Part shown: positions 45,300 through 52,867 of the stretch, in pieces
Layout: each line of letters opens with the position of its first letter
Position numbering within the stretch: the first letter of the stretch is position 1
Assembly: GCF_005886145.1 (NCBI RefSeq)
Contig: NZ_CP040504.1
Span: 1,302,001 to 1,366,000, forward strand
Direction: 5' to 3'
Length of the DNA: 64,000 bases
DNA from: Neisseria sp. oral taxon 014 str. F0314
GTDB taxonomy: Bacteria; Pseudomonadota; Gammaproteobacteria; Burkholderiales; Neisseriaceae
Position numbers and translations under genes: made by a program
Notes under the pieces: generated by a model
The model's input: only the letters and a program-made list of their open reading frames with translations
What the model was told of the DNA's origin: nothing
The model's database searches: none

Positions 45300-48200
45300 A
45301 CCCCGCTACCGCCTGACCAAACTCGGCGAACAAATGGCGCGCCTGCCCATCGACCCGAAAATCGCGCGCATTTTGCTGGCGGCGAAGAAACACGACTGCA
45401 TGGCGGAAATATTGGTGATTGCCTCCGCACTGTCGATTCAAGACCCGCGCGAACGGCCGCTGGAAGCGCGCGATGCCGCGGCCAAGGCGCATGAGCGTTT
45501 TACCGACAAGCAGTCCGATTTCCTTGCCTATCTGAATATTTGGGACAGCTTCCAGCGCGAACGCGATAAAGGCTTGTCCAACAAACAGTTGGTTCAGTGG
45601 TGCCGCCAATATTTCCTATCGCACCTGCGGATGCGTGAATGGCGCGAGCTACACCACCAGCTTGCCCAAACCGCGATTGAAATGGGTTTGACCACCAAGG
45701 AAGCGGCTTTCAGACGGCCTCCCGAAGTCAGGCAGCTCACGTCGTCTGAAAATGCGGGCAACCAAGACTTATCTGCCAAACTCAAACAAAAACAACTGGA
45801 TAAAAAACAACACCGCGCCCAAATCCGCGCCGCCAAAGAAGCGGGCTACGAACAAATCCACCGCGCTCTGCTCACCGGCCTCATCGCCAACGTCGGCATG
45901 AAATCGCCCGACGGCAACGACTACACCGGCGCGCGCGGCAGCCGCTTCCACCTTTTCCCCGCCTCCGCCCTGTTCAAAGCCAAACCCAAATGGGTGATGG
46001 CGGCAGAACTCGTTGAAACGACAAAACTTTACGCCCGCGACGTGGCCGCCATCCAGCCCGAATGGATCGAGCAGGAAGCGCCGCACCTCGTCCGCTACCA
46101 CTATTTCGAGCCGCATTGGGAACAAAAACGCGGCGAAGTCGTCGCCAGCGAACGGGTAACGCTCTACGGCCTGACCGTCTTGCCGCGCCGTCCCGTGTCC
46201 TATGGCAGAATCGCCCCCGAAGAAGCGCGCGAAATCTTTATCCGCAGCGCGTTAGTGGCGCAGGAATGCGATTTGAAAGCGGAATTTTTTGTCCACAACA
46301 AAAAGCTGATTAAGGAAATTACCGAACTCGAACACAAATCGCGCAAGCAAGATGTACTGGTCGACGACGAAGCCCTGTTCGCGTTTTATCACGAACGGCT
46401 GCCCGATTTTTATACGGCGGATGCGGTTTCAGACGGCCTGCATCCTACAAATCCGCAGCAAACTGCCCCCTCCCCCGTGGGGGAGGGCCGGGGAGAGGGC
46501 AAAACAGTTGCCTCTCAAACCAACTTTTCCTCAACCTCAGCAAGCCCTCTCCCTACCCCTCTCCCACAGGAGAGGGAACAGAGTGCCGCCACTTCAACGG
46601 TTTCAGACGACCTGCATCCTGCAAATCCCCAGCAAACCGCCCCCTCCCCCGTGGGGGAGGGCTGGGGAGAGGGCAAAACAGTTGCCTCTCAAACCAACTT
46701 TTCCGCAGCCACAGCAAACCCTCTCCCACAGGAAAGGGAACAGAATGCAGCAACTTCAACAGTTTCAGGCAGCCTGCACAACGTAGGGTATGTAGCGCAA
46801 GCCACGCACGCGGATTCCAAAGATACGGACAACCGCGTGCGTGAACCGAGTTCACACACCCTACAAAATGTTTCAGACGACCCCAAACCCAAAAAGCAGC
46901 CTGCACCCCAAAAAAACCGTCTGAAACCCCTCCCCCTCGCCGACATCCGCACCTTCCAAGCCTGGCTCAAAACCGCCGAGCGCGACAACCCGCGCCTGCT
47001 GTTCCTCAGCCGCGACGACCTCATGCAGCACGCCGCCGCGCACATCACCGAAGAACAATTCCCCAAACACTGGCAAACCGCAGACGGCAAATTCAAACTC
47101 AGCTACCGCTTCGAGCCGCACCACCCGCTCGACGGCGTTACCCTCACCCTGCCGCTCACCGTGCTCAACCGCATCAGCCCCGCCGCCCTCGAATGGCTCG
47201 TGCCCGGCATGATACGCGAAAAAATCCAGCTACAAATCAAAGCGCTGCCCAAGCAAATCCGCCGAATCTGCGTGCCCGTGCCCGAATTCATCACCCAATT
47301 TTTAAGCCAAAGCCCCGACCGCAACGCCCCCATCCTGCCCCAGCTCGCCCAAGCCATCGCCAAAACCGCAGGCGACATCCGCATACTCGAGCAAATCAAC
47401 CAAGACGAATGGGCCGCGTTCAGGCTGCCCGAACACTGCTACTTCAACCTCCGCATCATCGACGACGGCGGGCAAGAATTAGCCATGGGGCGCGATTTAA
47501 TCCAAATCCAACAACAACTTGGCAAAGCCGCCGCCACCACCTTCCGCGACAACACCCAAGAATTCGAGCGCGACAACGTTACCACATGGGACATCGGCAC
47601 CCTGCCCGAATCCATCAAATTCGCCCGCGGCAAACAACAGCTCACCGGCTACCTCGGCCTGCAAAAAGAAAAAGACGGCCGCATCGCCCTGCGCCTGTTC
47701 GACACGTCTGCCGCCGCCGAACAAGCCCACAGATTAGGCGTGATCGAACTCATGAAACTGCAACTAAAAGAACAAATTAAAGACCTGAACAAAGGCATTC
47801 AAGGCTTCACCCAAGCCGCCATGCTGCTCAAACACATCAACGCCGACACCCTGCGCGACGACCTCACCCAAACCGTCTGCGACCGCGCCTTTATCGGCGA
47901 AGACGAGCTGCCACGCAACGAAAAAACCTTCAAAGAACAAATCAAACGCGCCCGCAGCCGCCTGCCCGCCGTCAAAGAAGCCCTCAGCCGCTACTTGCAG
48001 GAAACCGCCGCCGCCTACGCCGAACTTAACAGCAAACTCGGCAAACACCCGCTCACCCACCTCCTAAGACTACGCCTGCAAACCCTGCTCGCCGCCGGCT
48101 TCGCCACCCGCACCCCGTGGGCACAATGGCCGCGCCTCCCCATCTACCTCAAAGCCATGACCCTGCGCCTCGAAAAATACAGCGGCAACCCCGCCCGAGA

Positions 48201-48414
48201 CGCAGCCCGCGAAGCCGATATACAGGAATTGGAACAGATGTGGCAGGAAAAAACCGACGGCTTGGTGAAACAAAGGCAACCCGTTTCAGACGACCTCGCC
48301 GCGTTTAGATGGATGATTGAAGAATTGAGAGTGTCGCTGTTTGCACAGGAATTGAAGACGCCGTATCCAGTGTCGGTGAAGCGGTTGCAAAAAGAATGGA
48401 TTAATAAGCTATAG
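45250..48414 (+). CDS. hrpA: HrpA C-terminal part (split helicase) with in-frame expansions
   Basis: 1,054 residues. After about 18 residues it picks up HrpA exactly where the first half stopped (RYRLTKLGEQMARLPIDPKIARILL), then the HA2/ratchet (SALSIQDPRERP), the OB region and the long C-terminal domain ending WMIEELRVSLFAQEL. The first codons (MQNTLNTSYEDL) come from the junction; no ribosome site is visible, so translation may be poor or coupled. Residues about 393-545 are not HrpA: two tandem repeat units and an inverted-repeat element read in frame. The remainder is intact with no stop, which suggests either recent splitting or retained function in two pieces. Confidence 0.85.
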   Translation: MQNTLNTSYEDLSGSLKPRYRLTKLGEQMARLPIDPKIARILLAAKKHDCMAEILVIASALSIQDPRERPLEARDAAAKAHERFTDKQSDFLAYLNIWDSFQRERDKGLSNKQLVQWCRQYFLSHLRMREWRELHHQLAQTAIEMGLTTKEAAFRRPPEVRQLTSSENAGNQDLSAKLKQKQLDKKQHRAQIRAAKEAGYEQIHRALLTGLIANVGMKSPDGNDYTGARGSRFHLFPASALFKAKPKWVMAAELVETTKLYARDVAAIQPEWIEQEAPHLVRYHYFEPHWEQKRGEVVASERVTLYGLTVLPRRPVSYGRIAPEEAREIFIRSALVAQECDLKAEFFVHNKKLIKEITELEHKSRKQDVLVDDEALFAFYHERLPDFYTADAVSDGLHPTNPQQTAPSPVGEGRGEGKTVASQTNFSSTSASPLPTPLPQEREQSAATSTVSDDLHPANPQQTAPSPVGEGWGEGKTVASQTNFSAATANPLPQEREQNAATSTVSGSLHNVGYVAQATHADSKDTDNRVREPSSHTLQNVSDDPKPKKQPAPQKNRLKPLPLADIRTFQAWLKTAERDNPRLLFLSRDDLMQHAAAHITEEQFPKHWQTADGKFKLSYRFEPHHPLDGVTLTLPLTVLNRISPAALEWLVPGMIREKIQLQIKALPKQIRRICVPVPEFITQFLSQSPDRNAPILPQLAQAIAKTAGDIRILEQINQDEWAAFRLPEHCYFNLRIIDDGGQELAMGRDLIQIQQQLGKAAATTFRDNTQEFERDNVTTWDIGTLPESIKFARGKQQLTGYLGLQKEKDGRIALRLFDTSAAAEQAHRLGVIELMKLQLKEQIKDLNKGIQGFTQAAMLLKHINADTLRDDLTQTVCDRAFIGEDELPRNEKTFKEQIKRARSRLPAVKEALSRYLQETAAAYAELNSKLGKHPLTHLLRLRLQTLLAAGFATRTPWAQWPRLPIYLKAMTLRLEKYSGNPARDAAREADIQELEQMWQEKTDGLVKQRQPVSDDLAAFRWMIEELRVSLFAQELKTPYPVSVKRLQKEWINKL
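46428..46763 (+). repeat. Two tandem in-frame repeats inside hrpA, each opening with an uptake sequence
   Basis: Unit 1 is 46428-46601 (58 codons) and unit 2 is 46602-46763 (54 codons). They share the order: uptake sequence, GCATCCT, a CCCTCCCCCGTGGGGGAGGG palindrome, the stretch read as EGKTVASQTNFS, then CCTCTCCCACAGGAGAGGG. The uptake sequence is standard in unit 1 (TTCAGACGGCCT) and the AGGTCGTCTGAA dialect in unit 2. A third boundary at 46764 carries the AGGCTGCCTGAA dialect. Confidence 0.8.
46783..46864. repeat. 82-base inverted-repeat element read in frame in hrpA
   Basis: GTAGGGTATGT...CCACGCACGCGG and CCGCGTGCGTG...ACACACCCTAC form imperfect inverted arms around a short centre. It looks like a small dispersed palindromic element. 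It directly follows the tandem units and keeps the frame open. Confidence 0.6.
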
Positions 48415-48439
48415 GATGTTTTTGTAAGGAATATATTTT

Positions 48440-49381
48440 ATGTTTAAATCAGATGAAGTAATTGCTGAAGTCAAGCTACATGACTCAGTATATGCTTATT
48501 TTGTAGGGTATGATATTGATAAAAAGTATCGCTGGAAAGATTTAACCAATGTTATTATCAATGTACTTCCTGAATTTGCGTATGGTTTCCATACTGGCAC
48601 AAATACTGATAATTCTAAACTTATAGCTAAAGTAATAGATGCAGCAAAATCTCTCTATAAAATAGAGGGTTTCCTGAAAGTTTCACAGATGATTCAAAAA
48701 GGGCAAAAGGGTTTAGATGATGAAATCGAAGATAAATATCTTAAACGAGGTGAGTTTGGGGAACTGATCCTACATCTATTATTACGTGATAGATTTAATA
48801 CTATCCCACTAATTTCAAAAATTTATTTTAAAGACTCTATTGGGCATACTGTTCATGGATTTGATTGTGTGCATATTGAAAAGGAATCTAAAACATTATG
48901 GCTAGGTGAATCTAAACTTTATATAAATCCGATGCGAGGATTGTCCGCATTAATTAAAGATTTAGATGAACATTTTAATTGTAAATTTTTAGAAGATGAA
49001 TTCTCATTAATTTCAAAAAAAGTACATGGAATAGGAGAGTATTCTGATCAATACGATGAACTTATTGAAGATAGAAATTATTGGATTAATTTATTGAATT
49101 CTAGTAATTACAAAAATACATTTACAAAGATAAAAATACCATTAATCTGTACTTACTCCTCCAATATTTTTCAAAAATATAATGATGAGGAGGATTCAAG
49201 TTTTAAAGAGGAATATAATAATGAAATTAACGAACTGCAAGAGTATTTTTATAAAAAACTAAACCATAAATGGAAAGATAAGCTAAAAATAATACTAATT
49301 CTATTTCCCGTTATGGACAAAAACGAATTAGTGAAAAAATTACATGAAAAAATAACATACTTACAAAAATTAAATGATTAG
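48440..49381 (+). CDS. hamA: Hachiman defence protein HamA (DUF1837)
   Basis: 313 residues. DUF1837 is the nuclease subunit of the Hachiman anti-phage system. The PD-(D/E)xK-like residues are visible: RGEFGELILHLLLRD (E108), FDCVHI (D142) and LGESKLY (E157, K159). The downstream gene overlaps or abuts it and encodes the matching helicase. Ribosome site AAGGA before ATG 48440. Very AT-rich with no uptake sequences, unlike flanking core genes, so it was probably acquired. In studied systems HamAB senses damaged or phage DNA with the helicase and HamA then degrades DNA. Confidence 0.9.
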   Translation: MFKSDEVIAEVKLHDSVYAYFVGYDIDKKYRWKDLTNVIINVLPEFAYGFHTGTNTDNSKLIAKVIDAAKSLYKIEGFLKVSQMIQKGQKGLDDEIEDKYLKRGEFGELILHLLLRDRFNTIPLISKIYFKDSIGHTVHGFDCVHIEKESKTLWLGESKLYINPMRGLSALIKDLDEHFNCKFLEDEFSLISKKVHGIGEYSDQYDELIEDRNYWINLLNSSNYKNTFTKIKIPLICTYSSNIFQKYNDEEDSSFKEEYNNEINELQEYFYKKLNHKWKDKLKIILILFPVMDKNELVKKLHEKITYLQKLND

Positions 49382-49394
49382 TTTAGGATCAACT

Positions 49395-51596
49395 ATGAAT
49401 GCAAATGAATTAATTAATCTTTTAAAGATTAAAGATAATTTTAGTTTTAATGAAACATTTTCTATTTATAAAGAATGTGCTAGGCTACTTAATGAAGATG
49501 AACCGACAGGCCAAAATTTATTGATTTATATTCTTAACTATAAAGAGAAATTTTCCTTATCCTGCCAAGATATCTTAACTGAGCTAATTGAATCTATTGG
49601 ATTTTATCCTTACCTTCAAAAGGAAAATTTAATTTCAAAGTCCACTACTAGCAATATAAGAATGTTTACAAATAAATCTGATTATTTGGAAAATAAGATT
49701 TTTCATGATGATCAGAAACAAATTCTGGATCTAATTTATGAAAGAAAAAATCTGGTGATTAGTGCTCCTACTAGCTTTGGGAAAAGTATTTTAATACAAG
49801 AAATTGTTGCATCAGAAAAATTTAAAAACTTATTGATTATTCAACCAACATTAGCTTTACTAGATGAGACAAGAAGAAACTTAAAAAGTTATAGGAGCAT
49901 ATATAATTTAATTACAAAAACCACCCAAGAGCCAAAGGATAAAAATATTTTTTTATTTACGGCAGAAAGAACTAATGAATACCTTCTCTTTCCTTCTCTT
50001 GATATTCTTATTATTGATGAATTTTATAAACTTAGTGCTAAAAGAGATGATGGAAGAAGTTACTCGTTGAACAATGCATTTTTATCAATTCTAAAAAATT
50101 ATCCAAAATGCCAATTTTATTTATTAGGTCCAAATATTGAAGGAATATCAAATGGATTTGAAGAAAAGTATCGAGCAAAGTTTATTGCAATAAATACAAA
50201 GTTAGTTTCATCTGAAATACACAATGTATTTGAAGAATATCCAAATCAATTTGGAGATAGGGGAATAAAAAGGCAGAAGAAAGAAGAAGTATTATTTGAA
50301 TTATTATCCTCAGAATTAAAAAATGAGAATACATTAGTTTATTGTGCTTCCCCACGTAAAGCACATGAATTATCTAGAAAATATACAGAATATATTAAAC
50401 AAAAAAAAGTTGAAATATCACATATAACAGAAAATGAGACACTAATCGAATGGTTAAATAAATATGTATCTGAGTCTTGGAGTCTTTCTAATTCCTTAAG
50501 ATATGGGGTTGCAGTCCATGATGGTACGATGCCTAAACATCTGCTCTCATCTATTCTTGAATTATTCAATAATGATTCAATTAAATGTATTTTTTGCACA
50601 TCTACTATTATTGAAGGAGTGAATACTAATGCCAAAAATGTCATCTACTTTGATGGATATAAAGGAAAACAAAATAACAAAATTGATTATTTTGACTATT
50701 CTAACATAAGGGGAAGAGCTGGTAGATTAATGAAACATTATATTGGGCATATTTATAATTTTGTTGAACCTCCAAAATATAATAAATTAATTATTGATAT
50801 ACCATTTCATGAACAAAATCCTATTCAAGATGAAGTACTAATTAATTTAGAAGATGATGATATTATATCAAAAAATACAGATCAATATCATTTTATCAAT
50901 AGCCTCGGATCAGAGCAAAAAGCATTATTCTCAAAAAATGGCACCCCTATAAAAGCTCAAAAGAATTTATTTGACTATTTTAGTATTAACTATAAAAACA
51001 AATATAGTTTGCTTAATTGGGTTACTTATCCTACAAAAGAACAAAAAGACTTTTGCTTACAACTTATTTGGGACTTTTTAACTGAAAAAGTAGATAAGCA
51101 GTTCTTTTATAATAAATTTCTAAATTTTAATATTCCCTTGTCAAGATACCTATATAGTAAAGATATTAACTCTCTTATCAAAGATGATGTGCAGTACTGG
51201 GAGGGCAGAGAGAGTTATAAAGATTATACAAAAGGTCAATTATATGATTACTTTATTCAACATAATTTTAAGTTATTACGACTTTACATTCAATTTAAAA
51301 TTCCCAAATGGCTAAATGTTTTAAATAATATACAAAAATTTTTTGCATATAAAGAGAATTTATTACCTGGTAATTATTCTCAATATATCAAATTATTTGA
51401 AAATAACTTTATTCAAGATAATATTTTTATTCTTGAAGAATATGGTGTACCTAATACTGCCTTATACAAATTAAGTAAATTTATTCCTGAAAACTTGAGT
51501 TCGGAACAGGCTATTAATCTAATAAAAGAAAAAAAGCTTTACGAAAGTGAAAATCTATTGGAATATGAAAAGCAAAGATTAATAAACAGCTTATAA
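49395..51596 (+). CDS. hamB: Hachiman defence helicase HamB
   Basis: 733 residues from ATG 49395, which has AGGA six bases upstream. ATG 49374, overlapping the hamA stop, is an alternative. It is a superfamily 2 helicase: Walker A ISAPTSFGKS (near 122-131), DEFY at 208-211 for DEAD/DEAH, STIIEGVNTNAKNVIYFDG, and motif VI NIRGRAGRLMKH. The long C-terminal part (after about 490) is helical and specific to this family. Same AT-rich composition as hamA. Between hrpA and ppk2. Confidence 0.9.
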   Translation: MNANELINLLKIKDNFSFNETFSIYKECARLLNEDEPTGQNLLIYILNYKEKFSLSCQDILTELIESIGFYPYLQKENLISKSTTSNIRMFTNKSDYLENKIFHDDQKQILDLIYERKNLVISAPTSFGKSILIQEIVASEKFKNLLIIQPTLALLDETRRNLKSYRSIYNLITKTTQEPKDKNIFLFTAERTNEYLLFPSLDILIIDEFYKLSAKRDDGRSYSLNNAFLSILKNYPKCQFYLLGPNIEGISNGFEEKYRAKFIAINTKLVSSEIHNVFEEYPNQFGDRGIKRQKKEEVLFELLSSELKNENTLVYCASPRKAHELSRKYTEYIKQKKVEISHITENETLIEWLNKYVSESWSLSNSLRYGVAVHDGTMPKHLLSSILELFNNDSIKCIFCTSTIIEGVNTNAKNVIYFDGYKGKQNNKIDYFDYSNIRGRAGRLMKHYIGHIYNFVEPPKYNKLIIDIPFHEQNPIQDEVLINLEDDDIISKNTDQYHFINSLGSEQKALFSKNGTPIKAQKNLFDYFSINYKNKYSLLNWVTYPTKEQKDFCLQLIWDFLTEKVDKQFFYNKFLNFNIPLSRYLYSKDINSLIKDDVQYWEGRESYKDYTKGQLYDYFIQHNFKLLRLYIQFKIPKWLNVLNNIQKFFAYKENLLPGNYSQYIKLFENNFIQDNIFILEEYGVPNTALYKLSKFIPENLSSEQAINLIKEKKLYESENLLEYEKQRLINSL

Positions 51597-51706
51597 CTTA
51601 TATAAATAAACTAGGCTTGTCATGCATATTCAAGCAAGCCGTAGCCGGAAAACCTCACAAAACGCAAAACCAGCGTGTAGCAAGCTGTAGCCTGCATTCC
51701 AACGCT

Positions 51707-51752
51707 AAAGGCCGTCTGAAAAATCCCCTGCGGAATTTTTCAGACGGCCTTT
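51707..51752. terminator. Uptake-sequence hairpin between hamB and ppk2
   Basis: Copies at 51709-51720 and 51739-51750; the intervening ATCCCCTGCGGAAT extends the stem. It is the first standard uptake sequence after a gap of more than 3 kb covering hamA-hamB. Confidence 0.85.
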
Positions 51753-51774
51753 CATTCGGGTATCGACTATCTAA

Positions 51775-52704
51775 TCAATCAAGCCCGACATCCATTGTTT
51801 TCTCTTTATAGCGCGTATTGGGTACCAAAACGATTTTTTCGTCCACTTTGCCGATGGCGCTCGTATCTTTGTCCGGATAGTCCAGATGGTGCAGGAAGTA
51901 GCGGATGCAGTTGAGGCGGGCGCGTTTTTTGTCGTCGGAGCGGATGATGGTCCACGGTGCGTCGCCGGTGTGGGTGTGGAAGAACATGGCGTTTTTGGCT
52001 TCGGTGTAGTCGTCCCAGCGGTCGAGCGACTGGATGTCCACGGGGGAGAGTTTCCAGTGTTTCAGGGGATCGTCGCGGCGGGAGATGAAGCGGCGCAGTT
52101 GTTCTTCGCGGGATACGGAGAACCAGAATTTGAAGAGGTGGATGCCGCTGGCAACGAGCATACGTTCCAATTCAGGGGTTTGACGCATGAAGAGCAGGTA
52201 TTCGTTGGGTTCACAGAAGCCCATCACGCGCTCTACGCCGGCGCGGTTGTACCATGAACGGTCGAAAAATACCATTTCGCCTGCGGTCGGCAGGTTTTGA
52301 ACGTAGCGTTGGAAATACCATTGGCCGCGTTCGGTAGTGGTCGGTTTTTCCAGTGCGACAACGCGCGCGCCGCGCGGGTTGAGATGTTCCATAAAGCGTT
52401 TGATGGTGCCGCCCTTGCCTGCTGCGTCGCGGCCTTCAAACAGGCTGACGATGCGTTGGCCGGAATCTTTGACCCAGCTTTGCACTTTCAGCAATTCGAT
52501 TTGCAGCTTTTGTTTTTCTTTTTCGTATGCGGCGCGGCGCATACGCTGTTTGTACGGATAGCTTTCGGGAAGCGGCGCGCTGTTGGAATCTTCGGAACTG
52601 ACGTGTCCTTCGTGTGCCAAAACGGCTTTTTCAAATACCTGCAATTTTGTCTGCTGACCGTCCAATGCTACGTTTTCAAACGGTTCTAACTGATGATCTG
52701 CCAT
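51775..52704 (-). CDS. ppk2: Polyphosphate kinase 2
   Basis: 309 residues of the PPK2 family, which uses polyphosphate to phosphorylate nucleotides (or the reverse). Walker A-like SLFEGRDAAGKGGTIKRF, the lid FFDRSWYNRAGVERVMGF and FISRRDDPLKHWKLSPVD are intact. Single-domain length. Ribosome site AAGGAG. Convergent with hamB. Confidence 0.92.
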   Translation of the reverse strand: MADHQLEPFENVALDGQQTKLQVFEKAVLAHEGHVSSEDSNSAPLPESYPYKQRMRRAAYEKEKQKLQIELLKVQSWVKDSGQRIVSLFEGRDAAGKGGTIKRFMEHLNPRGARVVALEKPTTTERGQWYFQRYVQNLPTAGEMVFFDRSWYNRAGVERVMGFCEPNEYLLFMRQTPELERMLVASGIHLFKFWFSVSREEQLRRFISRRDDPLKHWKLSPVDIQSLDRWDDYTEAKNAMFFHTHTGDAPWTIIRSDDKKRARLNCIRYFLHHLDYPDKDTSAIGKVDEKIVLVPNTRYKEKTMDVGLD

Positions 52705-52867
52705 AAGGTCTCCTTGTTTGGGTTTTAATGATATGGTGTGGTTCGCTTTAATTTTACTCCTTTTCGGCCTTATCGCACTACATAAAATTACACAGCGCCG
52801 TTTTTCTCGGCCTTATCTGCTAATTTGTGTAAAACCAGCGTATAATCAGGCTATTTGCACCACAGCC

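Noticed and set aside
46440..46700. CRISPR-like repeats
   Set aside because: Only two long, diverged, protein-coding units without regular spacers; dRS3 repeats elsewhere are also not CRISPR.
48440..51596. Restriction-modification system
   Set aside because: No methyltransferase or specificity subunit is present; the DUF1837 plus helicase layout fits Hachiman better.
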